Source: Blastococcus capsensis
GTDB taxonomy: Bacteria; Actinomycetota; Actinomycetes; Mycobacteriales; Geodermatophilaceae
DNA: 64,000 nt
Assembly (NCBI RefSeq): GCF_030165005.1
Contig: NZ_JASNNW010000007.1
Coordinates: forward strand, 124,001-188,000
Direction: 5' to 3'
The translations under genes and the position numbers were made by a program. Positions within the stretch are counted from its first letter, which is position 1; the number at the start of each line of letters is the position of its first letter. Positions 25,623 through 36,130 of the stretch are shown in pieces. The notes beneath the pieces are model-generated. The model made no database searches and was not told where the DNA came from. It saw nothing but the letters and a program-made list of their open reading frames with translations.

Positions 25623-26476
25623 GCCGGTAGCCTCCCGAGCACCCCGGCGATGCCGGCGAGCTCCGGCGACACCGGTTCGAGCCGGTCGAGCACGCCGGCG
25701 TCGTGGCCGGTGAGGACGTGCTCGACCGCCCCGGAGGCGAGCAGGTCGCGGACCGTCTGGAGACCCTGGTATGCGCCGGGCAGGTCGGTGACCGCGATGA
25801 AGGGCATGTCCCGTTCCAGCTCCTCGGTGAAGTGCACGGCGTCGGAGGCCAGCAGCACGACGCCCGCACCGGTCCGGACGGTGACCATGGCCTGCCCCGG
25901 CGTGTGCCCGCCGACCTCGGTGACGACGACGCCCGGCGCCACCTCCACGGAGCCGGTGAACCGGCGCAGCCGGCCCTCGGCCTCGGCCCGGGTCAGGGCC
26001 GCCACCTCGTCGGCCTCGGTGAAGTGCCCGATCAGCGGCTTGGCGGCCATCGGGGAGGTCCAGAAGTCGACCTCGGCACCGCTGACCACCACCGTCGCCG
26101 CGGGGAAGAGGTCGACGTTGCCGATGTGGTCGTAGTGCGCGTGGGTGACGACCAGGGGATGCGGCGCGGCGGTGTCCACCCCCAGCCGCCGGTACGCCTC
26201 GGCGGGGTCGACCAGCACCGTGCGCCCCCGCGCCTGCGCCGGCCCGCGGCCGAAGCCGGTGTCGACCAGGACGGTCGTGCTCCGGCTGCGCAGGATCCAC
26301 AGGTAGTAGTCGACAGTGAAGTCGGCGTCCGGCTCGCCGTACTGGGCGTAGTTCAGGAACACCTCGCTCCGCCGCGCCCGGCGGGTGCCGTGCCGGACGA
26401 CGACCACCTCGTAGACGTCGTCCGGCGTGGCGTCCGCTCCGGCTGCCATGCCCGCCATATCCCTCACCCCGGCCAT
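25619..26476 (-). CDS. MBL-fold metallo-hydrolase (quorum-lactonase-like)
   Basis: 285 residues. The metal-binding motif THAHYDHIGN (HxHxDH), later GGHTPGQAMV and LLASDAVHF supply the dinuclear zinc site of the AHL-lactonase/N-acyl-homoserine-lactonase branch. In this operon a catabolic lactone is the likelier substrate than a signal. The start is set at ATG 26476 because it overlaps the upstream stop as TGATG; a longer Arg-rich upstream extension is not protein-like. Confidence 0.85.
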   Translation of the reverse strand: MAGVRDMAGMAAGADATPDDVYEVVVVRHGTRRARRSEVFLNYAQYGEPDADFTVDYYLWILRSRSTTVLVDTGFGRGPAQARGRTVLVDPAEAYRRLGVDTAAPHPLVVTHAHYDHIGNVDLFPAATVVVSGAEVDFWTSPMAAKPLIGHFTEADEVAALTRAEAEGRLRRFTGSVEVAPGVVVTEVGGHTPGQAMVTVRTGAGVVLLASDAVHFTEELERDMPFIAVTDLPGAYQGLQTVRDLLASGAVEHVLTGHDAGVLDRLEPVSPELAGIAGVLGRLPA

Positions 26477-26886
26477 CAGGCCCCGCGGCCGCCCTCGTGC
26501 ACGGCGACGGTCGGCTCGAGGCCGTCGGCGCCGACGACCTCGCGCCACGCGTCGAAGCCGGCCTGGAACGCCACGATGCCGGCCTCCGGGAGGGCGATCT
26601 CGATGGCCTCGAGGATCTCCTGGGGGCTGACGCCCAGGTCAAGCGCCACCCGGATGTGGCTCTGGATGTGCCCCTTGGACGCCCGGATCACCGTCAGGCT
26701 GACGATGAAGATCAGTTCCTTGGTCTTGCGGTCGAGCCTGCGCTGGTCCAGATAGGCCGCGCCGACCAGCCCGTTGGCCGCCTGCAGGACCGGGAAGTCG
26801 TGCTTGGCCATGACCTTGTGGTAGTCGAGGACATAGCCCCGGGATCGGGCCATGTCGTCGATGTAGGCCTGCGGGTCGTCGGTCAC
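26476..26886 (-). CDS. Carboxymuconolactone decarboxylase-like (AhpD superfamily) protein
   Basis: 136 residues with the CMD core: LDRKTKELIFIVSLTVIRA, HIQSHIRVALDLGVSPQEI, then a helix with EIALPEAG. The catalytic CxxC of AhpD-type peroxidase partners is absent, being replaced by the SKGHIQSH region, so this is not an alkylhydroperoxidase; a decarboxylase or lactone-processing role or a structural role remains possible. ATG overlaps the dehydrogenase stop by 4 bp. Confidence 0.85.
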   Translation of the reverse strand: MTDDPQAYIDDMARSRGYVLDYHKVMAKHDFPVLQAANGLVGAAYLDQRRLDRKTKELIFIVSLTVIRASKGHIQSHIRVALDLGVSPQEILEAIEIALPEAGIVAFQAGFDAWREVVGADGLEPTVAVHEGGRGA

Positions 26887-27821
26887 GGGGTCTCCTCGTC
26901 GTCGGTTCCGGGTGGTGCCTGTCGGTCCCCGGTCCCGCTGCGCAGCGGGGCCCGGTTGACCGACTCGTAGTGGCGGGCGATCTCGGTGTGGTCTAGGCCG
27001 GCGCCGCCGAGGGCCTCGCGGGCCCGGACCGCCGCGGCGTACGCGGCGTCGGTGACCGGCGTGCTCGCCTCCTGCGCCGCCGCCAGCGACCGGGCGATGC
27101 CGAGGTCCTTGATCATCAGGTCCATGGCGAAGCCGGAGTCGTAGCTGCCGGTCAGGACGTGCTTCGGGTACTTGACCTCGGTGGCCTGGGACCGGCCGGT
27201 GGAGGCGTTCAGCACCTGGACCATCACCTCCGGCGCGATGCCGAAGCCCGCGGCGACGGTGAGCACCTCGGCGGCTGCCGCCAGGTTCGTCGCCGACAGC
27301 AGGTTGTTCAGCGCCTTGGCGGCGTGCCCGGCACCCGCGGCGCCCACCACGAGCACCGCACTCCCCAGCGGCTCCAGGTGCGGCCGGGCGCGCTCGACGT
27401 CCTCCGGATCGCCTCCGACCATGATCGACAGCTCTCCGGTGACGGCGCGGGCGACGCCCCCGGAGACGGGCGCGTCCACGTACCCGGTGCCGCGTGCCCG
27501 CGCGTCGGCGGCCAGCCGCCGGGTGCTGGCCGGCTCGGAGGAGCCCATGTCGACGACCAGCGCCCCGGCCGGCAGCCGGGCGAGCAGCCCGTCGGTCAGG
27601 AGCACCGCCTCGACGACCCGGCTGTCGGGCAGCATCAGGACGACGGTGTCGACGTGGTCCGGGACCTCGGCCAGGGTCGGCAGCGCCCGACAGCCCAGCT
27701 CCCCGGCCAGCGCGGCGGCGACCGCGGGGTCGGCGTCGAACAGCACCGTGTCGAATCGGGCGGCATGGCGGCGGGCCATGGGTGCACCCATGCGCCCCAG
27801 GCCCACGAAGAGGGTGCTCAC
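26883..27821 (-). CDS. NAD(P)-dependent beta-hydroxyacid dehydrogenase (3-hydroxyisobutyrate dehydrogenase family)
   Basis: 312 residues. N-terminal Rossmann GLGRMGAPMA, substrate-binding DAPVSGGVARA, and catalytic Lys in AGHAAKALNNLL mark the HIBADH/tartronate-semialdehyde-reductase family. The C-terminal 25 residues are Arg/Gly/Asp-rich and probably disordered. GTG 27821 overlaps the CoA-ligase stop (GTGA). Actual substrate unknown. Confidence 0.88.
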   Translation of the reverse strand: MSTLFVGLGRMGAPMARRHAARFDTVLFDADPAVAAALAGELGCRALPTLAEVPDHVDTVVLMLPDSRVVEAVLLTDGLLARLPAGALVVDMGSSEPASTRRLAADARARGTGYVDAPVSGGVARAVTGELSIMVGGDPEDVERARPHLEPLGSAVLVVGAAGAGHAAKALNNLLSATNLAAAAEVLTVAAGFGIAPEVMVQVLNASTGRSQATEVKYPKHVLTGSYDSGFAMDLMIKDLGIARSLAAAQEASTPVTDAAYAAAVRAREALGGAGLDHTEIARHYESVNRAPLRSGTGDRQAPPGTDDEETP

Positions 27822-29515
27822 GAGCCCGCGAACCGGGTGCGCAGCTCCACCTTGCGGATCTTCCCGCTCGGCGTCTTGGGGAGCGAGTCGACCAGTTCCA
27901 GCCGTTCGGGCAGGAAGTGCTTGGACAGCCCCTGGGCCAGGAGGAAGTCGCACACCTCGGCCAGGGCCGGCGTGGCGGCGCCCTGGGGCACGACGACCGC
28001 GCAGGCCCGCTCGCCCAGCCGGACGTCGGGGATCCCGATGACCGAGGCCTCGACGATCTGCGGATGCTGGAACAGCAGGCTCTCCACCACGGTCACGGGG
28101 ATGTTCTCCCCGCCGCGGATCACGATGTCCTTCGTGCGCCCTTCGAGGAGGATGTAGCCCTCCTCGGTGCGCCGGGCGGTGTCGCCGGTGGTGAACCAGC
28201 CGTCGGCGTCGATCTCCCGGGCGGTCGCCTCGGGCAGGTCGAGGTAGCCCAGGAAGAGCCCGGGCCCCCGGATCCGCAGCGCCCCGATGACGCCGGGCGC
28301 GGCCTCCACCCCCGCCGTGTCGACGATGCTGACGTCGGTGCCCGGCACCGGGACGCCGTCGGTCGCCTGCGCGGCGGCGGGCAGGGAGGGCGCGCAGGAG
28401 ATCCCGATGCCGAGCTCCGTCATGCCCCAGGCCGGGCAGACGTAGCAGCCGAACAGCTCACCGGCCACCGTCGGGAGGGTCCGCGGCACGGGAGCGCCGG
28501 CCAGCACCACGGTGCGCAGGGAGCACTGCTCGTCGTGCGCCAGCTCGGTCAGCACCAGGTCCTGCAGGAACGTGGGCGCCGAGAACATGGTGGTGACGCC
28601 CTCCTCCCGGACCACGGCGACTGCCTGCTCGGGCACCCAGCGGTCCAGGTACACCGCCGTGCCGCGCAGGTAGGTGGTCAGCAGGACGCCCCACAGGAAG
28701 CCGGTGTGGTGGCCGACCGGCGAGGCGGTCAGGTTGACCAGGGGCTCGCCGAGGGTCTCCCGGCCCACGTGCGCCACCCAGTTCCGCAGCACGGCGGACA
28801 GGGTCTGGTGGGTGTTCATGACGCCCTTCGGCTCCCCGGTCGTGCCCGAGGTGAAGCCGACGTGGCAGAGGGCACGCGGGTCGGGCGCGGGCAGCTCCAC
28901 CTCGGGTGCGTCCAGCAGCGAGGACAGGGGCCGGACGCCGTCGCCGGCCGGGTCGCCGTCGGCCGGATCGCCGGCCACCACGACGTGCCGGACCGACGGC
29001 AACCCGCCCCGCAGGCCCTGCACCAGCGCCCGCGGGCTGTTGCTGCCGAACCGCTCCGCCACGACCACGACGGCGGCGCCGGTCCGGCGCAGGATGACCT
29101 CGACCTCCCGCTCGCCGTAGGCCACCGGGATGCCGCTGTAGACGGCACCCAGTTCGTTGATCGCGAAGATGAGCGCCGCGAAGTCGGTCGAGTTCGGCAG
29201 CATCACCGCGACGAAGTCACCGGCGCGGACGCCGAGGGCGTGCAGGCCGCGGGCGTACCGGGAGGCCCGCTCGTCGAGCTCGGCGTAGGTCGTCCGCCGG
29301 GCGCCCGGCGCCCCGCTGATCCGGTCGATCGCCGCCACCCGGTCCGGGTGCTCGGCGGCCGCGGCCGTGAGCAGTGCACGGAGCGGTTCCGCGGCCCAGG
29401 CTCCGCTGTGCTCGTAGTCGCGGGCGAGTTCGGCCGTCAGCCGGCTGTCGGGCCGGATACCCGGATGCGCTCCGGCGGGGGTGGGGGACGGCGTGCTGGT
29501 TCGCTGATCGGTCAC
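27818..29515 (-). CDS. Acyl-CoA synthetase (AMP-binding; cyclohexanecarboxylate-CoA-ligase-like candidate)
   Basis: 565 residues of the ANL superfamily: VGFTSGTTGEPKGVMN, the PAWGMTELG acceptor motif, GWFTTGDTA, KDIVIRGGENI and the C-terminal Lys in TPSGKIRK. SPVGHHTGFLWG resembles alicyclic and aromatic acid ligases of the AliA branch, as judged by eye. GTG at 29515 is 8 bases from AGGAG; GTG 29518 is the alternative. It would supply the CoA thioester for the ring-degradation enzymes of this operon. 44 bp from the next gene upstream. Confidence 0.85.
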   Translation of the reverse strand: MTDQRTSTPSPTPAGAHPGIRPDSRLTAELARDYEHSGAWAAEPLRALLTAAAAEHPDRVAAIDRISGAPGARRTTYAELDERASRYARGLHALGVRAGDFVAVMLPNSTDFAALIFAINELGAVYSGIPVAYGEREVEVILRRTGAAVVVVAERFGSNSPRALVQGLRGGLPSVRHVVVAGDPADGDPAGDGVRPLSSLLDAPEVELPAPDPRALCHVGFTSGTTGEPKGVMNTHQTLSAVLRNWVAHVGRETLGEPLVNLTASPVGHHTGFLWGVLLTTYLRGTAVYLDRWVPEQAVAVVREEGVTTMFSAPTFLQDLVLTELAHDEQCSLRTVVLAGAPVPRTLPTVAGELFGCYVCPAWGMTELGIGISCAPSLPAAAQATDGVPVPGTDVSIVDTAGVEAAPGVIGALRIRGPGLFLGYLDLPEATAREIDADGWFTTGDTARRTEEGYILLEGRTKDIVIRGGENIPVTVVESLLFQHPQIVEASVIGIPDVRLGERACAVVVPQGAATPALAEVCDFLLAQGLSKHFLPERLELVDSLPKTPSGKIRKVELRTRFAGS

Positions 29516-29559
29516 CACGATCGCTCCTCGTACGGGTGGGTGGGGCTCGGATGCAGGGC

Positions 29560-30551
29560 TCAGCTCGGTGCGGCGGCGGCCGGGGTGCAGGTGAGGACGA
29601 CCTTTCCGGCGACGCTGCCGGACGCGACGGCCTCGAGGGCGGCACCGGCCTGCTCGAGCGGGTAGGTGCGGGCGACCGGGACGGTGAGCCGCCCGTCGAC
29701 GTACAGCTGCAGCAGGTGCTCGATCGCGGCCCGCACCGACTCCGGTTCGCGGTCGCGGTAGTCGGAGACCTGCAGCCCGAGGACGGCGAGGTTCTTGACC
29801 AGGACGTGGCCGGCCTTGATGGTCGGCAGGTCGCCGGAGGCGAAGCCGATCACGACCAGCCGCCCCTCCCATGCGGTACAGCGCAGCGACTGGGCGAACA
29901 CGTCACCCCCCACGAGCTCGAGGACCACGTCCGCCCCGCGGCCCTCGGTCAGCGCCAGGACGTCGTCCCGCATGGACGTGCCCGCCATCACCACCGAGTC
30001 GGCCCCTTGCTGCCGGGCGAGCGCGGCCCGTTCCTCGTCCTGGGCCACGGCGATCACCGTCGCGCCGAGCGCCCTGGCGATCTGCACGCCGGCCGAGCCG
30101 ACGCCGCCGCCGGCGCCGGTGACCAGGACGGTCTCCCCCGGCCGCAGACCGGCCCGCCGCACCAGCGCGAAGTGCGCGGTGATGGCGCCCAGCCCGAAAG
30201 CGGCCGCGTCGACGAAGGGCACCTCGTCGGGCAGGGTCACCACCTGGGGCTCGGGCACGGCGACCAGCTCGGCGTAGCCGCCGTGCTCGATCTGGGCGAG
30301 GACCCGGTCGCCGACGGTGAGCCGGTCGACCCCCTCCCCGACCGCGCGGACGGTTCCGGCGATCTCCTTGCCGGGGCTGAACGGGCGCTCCGGGAGGATC
30401 TGGTAGCTGCCGGCCACGACGAGGACGTCCGGGAAGTTGACCCCGGCCGCCGCCACCTCGACGAGCACCTCGCCCGGCCCGGCCACCGGATCGGCGAGCT
30501 CGCCGGTGACGAGGGTCTCCGGCGGGCCGAACTCCTGCACCAGTGCTGCTT

Positions 30552-30555
<4 letters not shown>
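29560..30555 (-). CDS. Zinc-free NADPH:quinone oxidoreductase-type MDR
   Basis: 331 residues. MKAALVQEFGPPE start, VNFPDVLVVAGSYQ, nucleotide-binding VTGAGGGVGSAGVQIA and VVLELVGGDVF fit the quinone/enoyl reductase branch with bound NADPH. It overlaps the CaiB gene by 4 bp. It may reduce an enoyl-CoA or quinone in the pathway; no substrate evidence. Confidence 0.9.
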
Positions 30556-31714
<1,159 letters not shown>

Positions 31715-31718
<4 letters not shown>

Positions 31719-32749
31719 CCGCCGGCCCCCACCAGCGTGCGCGCCGCCGTCCGGGCGGCCTCGACGGCGCCGCAGGCGGCCCGCAGCGACACCGCGTCCC
31801 GCAGCAGGCCCTCCACGGGGTACTCGGTCATGTAGCCGTAGCCACCGTGCGACTGCACGGCGGCCGCCGCGACGTCGATGGCCGCGTCGCAGGCGGGGAG
31901 GAGGGCCGCGGCCACGGCGTCCGGCCGGTCGAGGTTGGCGGTGACCGCGGAAACGAGGAGCGCCCGGGCGGTGGCGGCCTGCGCCGACAGCGACGCGCGG
32001 ACGGTCGGGAGCTCGGTGAGCGGGGCGCCGAACTGCACGCGGCCGGCGCTGTAGGCCAGCGCCGCGGCGGCAGCGGCCTCGGCGATGCCGGCGGCGACGG
32101 CGGCCGCGCCGGCGTCCAGGAGGGTGCGGGCCCGCCTGACGTGCGGTCCGCGCAGCACGTCGCCCTCGGGCACCGCCGCGTCCAGCCGGACGCCGACGGT
32201 CAGCGCGCCGTCGAGGCCGGTACGCGCGACCGGGGTCCCGAACGAGATGCCCTCCGGCGGGACGAGGACGGCGGTGTCGGCGTCGAGCAGCAGCACCAGC
32301 CGGGGCTCCCGGCCGGCCGGGTCGATCCGGTCCAGGGCGCCGGTCAGCCGCCCCCCGGTGAGCGTGACCGACCCCGGGTCGCCCGCCGTCACCGCCACCG
32401 GGGCGCCGTCGTGCAGGCCGTCGAGCAGCGCGGGCGTCCGGCGCGCGGCCGCCAGGGCCGGCGCCGCGGCGTGCGCCTGCACCGACGCCCACGCCAGCGC
32501 CGGCCACGTGCCCCCGAGCCGGGCCAGGGCGACCAGCGTGGTCGGCGCCGGCGCTCCCCCGCCGCCGTCGGACTCCGCCACGCCGAGCGTCCACAACCCC
32601 TGGTCGGCGAGGACCCGGCGGGCGGCGTCGACGTCGTCCGGCCGGTCGTCGCCCACGCGGGCGAGCGGGCCCCCGGTGAGGTCGTCGACGAGGTCGAGGA
32701 CCGCCTGCTGCTCGTCGTCGAGCCGGGGGCCGGCCCAGGGCCGCCTCAC
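31715..32749 (-). CDS. Acyl-CoA-dehydrogenase-like protein, divergent
   Basis: 344 residues, shorter than usual (about 380) and Ala-rich. The C-terminal half retains the fold marker QSHGGYGYMTEYPVEGLLRD and AYSAGRVQFGAPL, but the middle beta domain is short and the FAD-contact motif (V/I)TEPGAGSD and the YEGT/YDGT base motif are missing. This is the look of a non-catalytic partner as in alpha2beta2 acyl-CoA dehydrogenases of actinobacterial steroid breakdown. The start GTG 32749 overlaps the BadI-like gene (GTGA). Confidence 0.78.
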
Positions 32750-33525
32750 GACCAGAACGTTTCCGGGTCCGGCGTCCGCTTGGCGCCGAAGGCGTTCCCC
32801 GTCTCGTGCGCCTCCTTGGTGGCCAGGTAGAGGGTGAGCTGCTGGTCGTGGGCCATGCGCGCCTGCCCCAGCACCCCGGTGTGCCGGGCGGAGAACGCAC
32901 CCTTGAGCGCCCCGATGGCCATCGGGCTGCGGGTGGCGATCTCCGCGGCCACCTCCTGCGCCCGCGACACCGCCTGGCCGGCCGGGACGACCTCGTTGAC
33001 CAGTCCCATGGCCAGCGCCTGGGCCGCGGTGTACTTGCGGTTGAGGTACCACATCTCCTTGGCCCGCTTCCGGCCGATGGAGTCCTCCAGGTACCAGGTG
33101 CCGTAGCCGGCGTCGAAGCTGCCGACCATGGGCCCGACCTGCCGGAAGACGGCGTTCTCCGACGCGATGGTCAGATCGCAGATGTTGTGCAGCACGTTGC
33201 CGCCACCCACCGCGAAGCCGTTCACCGCCGCGACGACCGGCTTGGCGATGGTGTCGATCGCCTCGTACACGTCGATGATCGGCAGCACCTGGGAGTAGTC
33301 CAGCGACGTGGTCTCGTCGTGCTCCCCGCCGATGCAGAAGAACTTGTCGCCCGCCCCGGTGAGCACCGCGGCACGCAACGCGGGATCGGTGCGGAACCGC
33401 TGGAGGGCGTCCTTGAGCTCCAGCAGGGTCTGCGCCCGCAGCTTGTTGCCGGCGTCCTCCCGGTCGATGGTCAGGGTCAGGACCGGCCCCGAGGTCTCGC
33501 TCCGGATGTCGGTGTAGTCGCTCAT
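32746..33525 (-). CDS. Crotonase-family hydrolase of the MenB/BadI clade (2-ketocyclohexanecarboxyl-CoA hydrolase-like)
   Basis: 259 residues. The oxyanion segment GFAVGGGNVLHNICDLTIAS, VGPMVGSFDAGYG and KRAKEMWYLNRKYTA are characteristic of naphthoate synthase (MenB) and BadI, which condense or hydrolyse beta-keto-CoA rings by (retro-)Dieckmann chemistry. No other men genes are present, and the neighbours are acyl-CoA catabolic enzymes, so a BadI-type ring cleavage that would yield a dicarboxyl-CoA is more plausible than menaquinone synthesis. ATG start; overlaps both neighbours by 4 bp. Confidence 0.82.
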   Translation of the reverse strand: MSDYTDIRSETSGPVLTLTIDREDAGNKLRAQTLLELKDALQRFRTDPALRAAVLTGAGDKFFCIGGEHDETTSLDYSQVLPIIDVYEAIDTIAKPVVAAVNGFAVGGGNVLHNICDLTIASENAVFRQVGPMVGSFDAGYGTWYLEDSIGRKRAKEMWYLNRKYTAAQALAMGLVNEVVPAGQAVSRAQEVAAEIATRSPMAIGALKGAFSARHTGVLGQARMAHDQQLTLYLATKEAHETGNAFGAKRTPDPETFWS

Positions 33526-34397
33526 CGAACCTCTCCGTGCTCGGTGGTGCCCGCGCGGAAGCCTCGGCCGCTCTTGGTGCCGAGGTAGCCGGCCGCGACC
33601 ATCTGGTGCAGCAACGGCGGCGGGGCGAACTGGGGATCGAGCGTCGCCTCGTAGGCGGACTCGGTGGCGTGCCGGTGCACGTCGATGCCGATCAGGTCCA
33701 GCAGTGCCAGCGGGCCGAGCTTGTAGCCCAGCCCCAGCTGGATCGCGACGTCGATGTCCTCGGCGCTGGCCAGGCCGTCGTCGTACTCCTGCACGACGTC
33801 GTTGAGGTAGGGCATCAGCAGCCGGTTGACCAGGAAGCCGGGCCGGTCCTTGACCTCCACCGGCGACTTGCCGATGTCCTCGACGAACGCGACCAGGTCG
33901 GCCACGACGTCGGCGTCGGTCTGCAGCGCCCGCACCACCTCGACCAGCGCCATCACCGGCGCCGGGTTGAAGAAATGCAGCCCGGCCATGCGGCCGGGGG
34001 CGGACAGCGACGCGGCCAGGTCGGTCACCGACAGCGCCGAGGTGTTGGTCGTGAGCACCGTCTCCGGCCCGACGGTCTCCGCGACCCGCCCGAGCAGGTC
34101 GACCTTGACGTCGTGCTGCTCGACGACCGCCTCGATCACCAGGTCGACACCGGCGAGGTCGGCGAGGTCGGCGGTGCCCCTGATCCGGCCGAGGACGGCG
34201 TCCCGCTCCTCGGCGGTGGTCTTGCCGCGGCTGACCCCGCCGTCGAGGAAGGTGCGCACCGCCTCGGTGCCGCGGTCGATCCGCGCCTGCTCGGTCTCCA
34301 GGACGACGACGTCGCGGCCGGAGGCGGCCACGACCTGGGCGATCCCGGCCCCCATCGTCCCGAAACCCAGGACGGCGACCCGCGGGAAGGTCCTCAT
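33522..34397 (-). CDS. 3-hydroxyacyl-CoA dehydrogenase (first copy)
   Basis: 291 residues. GFGTMGAGIAQ for NAD, IEAVVEQHDVK, and the catalytic-His segment GLHFFNPAPVM with the DRPGFLVNRLL signature. Oxidises L-3-hydroxyacyl-CoA to 3-ketoacyl-CoA. The ATG at 34397 has CGGAG 7 bases upstream; a longer N-terminus is possible but less protein-like. 25 bp after the second copy. Confidence 0.92.
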   Translation of the reverse strand: MRTFPRVAVLGFGTMGAGIAQVVAASGRDVVVLETEQARIDRGTEAVRTFLDGGVSRGKTTAEERDAVLGRIRGTADLADLAGVDLVIEAVVEQHDVKVDLLGRVAETVGPETVLTTNTSALSVTDLAASLSAPGRMAGLHFFNPAPVMALVEVVRALQTDADVVADLVAFVEDIGKSPVEVKDRPGFLVNRLLMPYLNDVVQEYDDGLASAEDIDVAIQLGLGYKLGPLALLDLIGIDVHRHATESAYEATLDPQFAPPPLLHQMVAAGYLGTKSGRGFRAGTTEHGEVR

Positions 34398-34422
34398 GCT
34401 CGAACTCCGTTCGCTTCGGGTC

Positions 34423-35301
34423 TCAGGCACCGAAGGCCCTGGTGGTCTCGTAGGTGTAGAAGCCGCGGCCGGTCTTCCGGCCCAGGTCGCCGGCGGCGAT
34501 CATGCGGTCGACCAGCGGCGGCGGCGCGAAGCGCGGCTCGCGCAGCTGCTCGTACAGCCGCATCGACACCGCCTTGTGCACGTCGAGGCCCACCACGTCG
34601 AGCAGCTGGAAGGGACCCATGGGGTGACGGAGCGCGCCCAGCACGGCCCGGTCGATCGACTCCACGGTGCCCAGTCCGGCCTCCAGGGCCCGGATGCAGT
34701 TGTTCTCCCACGGGATGAGGAAGCGGTTGAGGATGAAGCCGGGGCGGTCCTTGGTGATGACCGTCGTCTTGCCCACGCCGGCGAGGAACTCCAGCGACCG
34801 TTTCGTGGCCTCCGGAGCGGTGTGCCGGCCCTCGGCCACCTCGACCAGCTTCATCAGCTGGGCGGGGTTGCAGTAGTGGGTGCCGACCACCCGCTCGGGG
34901 TGCCGGGAACCCGAGGCGATCGACGTGACCGACAGCGTCGAGGTGTTGGTGTGGAACAGCGTGTCGCGGGAGACGACGTCGTCCAGCTCGGCGAAGAGGG
35001 TCTTCTTCACCTCCAGGTCCTCGAACACCGCCTCGACGACCACGTCCGCCGGGGCGAGGTCGCGCAGCTCGGTGGTGCCCGACAGGTTGGCCAGGGCGGC
35101 CTCGAGCTGGTCCTCGGTGAGCTTGCCGAGCGATGCACTCCTGCGCAGGAAGCTCTCGACGGTGTCGAGGCCGCGCTGCACGGCGGCGTCGTCGAGGTCC
35201 CGGAGGATGGTGCGGTGTCCCGCTCGGGCGGCCACGACGGCGATCCCCGCCCCCATGGTGCCGCCGCCGATGACGGCGACGGTGAGCTGGTCCTGGGTCA
35301 T
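34423..35301 (-). CDS. 3-hydroxyacyl-CoA dehydrogenase (second copy)
   Basis: 292 residues, paralogous to the neighbour: AVIGGGTMGAGIAV, VEAVFEDLEVKK, GTHYCNPAQLMKLVE and DRPGFILNRFL. The HYCNP rather than HFFNP environment suggests a different acyl group from the first copy, so the pair may act at different steps (ring or open chain). ATG; 49 bp from the SDR gene. Confidence 0.92.
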   Translation of the reverse strand: MTQDQLTVAVIGGGTMGAGIAVVAARAGHRTILRDLDDAAVQRGLDTVESFLRRSASLGKLTEDQLEAALANLSGTTELRDLAPADVVVEAVFEDLEVKKTLFAELDDVVSRDTLFHTNTSTLSVTSIASGSRHPERVVGTHYCNPAQLMKLVEVAEGRHTAPEATKRSLEFLAGVGKTTVITKDRPGFILNRFLIPWENNCIRALEAGLGTVESIDRAVLGALRHPMGPFQLLDVVGLDVHKAVSMRLYEQLREPRFAPPPLVDRMIAAGDLGRKTGRGFYTYETTRAFGA

Positions 35302-35350
35302 CGGTCCTTCTTCTTCCTCGCCGGGGCGGGAGTCGGGTGCGGGTGAGCGG

Positions 35351-36130
35351 TCATCGGGCCGTCTGGCCGCCGTCGACGACGACCACCTCGCCGGTCATGA
35401 AGTCCGACGCGGGGCCGGCCAGCAGCAGCAGCCAGGGGGCGAGTTCGTGCGGCTCGCCCATCCGGCGGGCGGGGACCGCGCGCAGCACCCGGGAGAGCGC
35501 CTCGCCGTCGGCCCGCAGCCCGGCGTTCATGTCGGTGGCGAAGTAGCCGGGCGCCAGGGCGTTGACCTGGACCCCGTGGCGGGCCCACTCCACGGCCATC
35601 GACCGGGTGAAGGCCACGACCGCGGCCTTGGAGGCGCAGTAGGCCGCGTGGCCGGATACCCCCTTGAACGCGAAGTTGGAGGCGATGTTGATCACCTTGC
35701 CCGAGCACTGGGCCACCATGTGCGCGCCGGCGGCGCGGGTGGCCAGGTAGGTGCCTCGGACGTTGGTGTCCATGACCCGGTCCCAGTCCGACGGGTCCTG
35801 GTCGAGCAGCGGGGTGCTGTCGATGACCCCGGAGTTGTTCACCAGGACGTCCAGGCCGCCGAGCTCGGCGACCGTGGTGTCGACCAGCCGCTGGACGGCC
35901 GCGGGGTCGGTGACGTCGGTCGGCACGACCAGCGCCCGCCGTCCGGTGCTCTCGATCTCGGCGGCGACCGACTCCAGCTGGTCCCGGCTGCGCGCGGCCA
36001 CCGCCACGTCGGCGCCGGCACCGGCCAGCGCCACCGCCAGGGCCCGGCCGAGCCCACGGCCGGCGCCGGTGACGACGGCGACCTTGCCCAGCAGGGGCTG
36101 CTGCTCCGGGGCTTGCTGCGCGGCGGTCAC
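35351..36130 (-). CDS. SDR-family dehydrogenase/ketoreductase
   Basis: 259 residues. VTGAGRGLGRA, NNSG, catalytic Ser in INIASNFA and YCASK (Tyr/Lys), and PGYFATDM. Classical SDR, able to oxidise a ring hydroxyl to a ketone, the step done by BadH in cyclohexanecarboxylate breakdown. GTG start overlaps the acyl-CoA dehydrogenase stop by 4 bp. Confidence 0.9.
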   Translation of the reverse strand: MTAAQQAPEQQPLLGKVAVVTGAGRGLGRALAVALAGAGADVAVAARSRDQLESVAAEIESTGRRALVVPTDVTDPAAVQRLVDTTVAELGGLDVLVNNSGVIDSTPLLDQDPSDWDRVMDTNVRGTYLATRAAGAHMVAQCSGKVINIASNFAFKGVSGHAAYCASKAAVVAFTRSMAVEWARHGVQVNALAPGYFATDMNAGLRADGEALSRVLRAVPARRMGEPHELAPWLLLLAGPASDFMTGEVVVVDGGQTAR

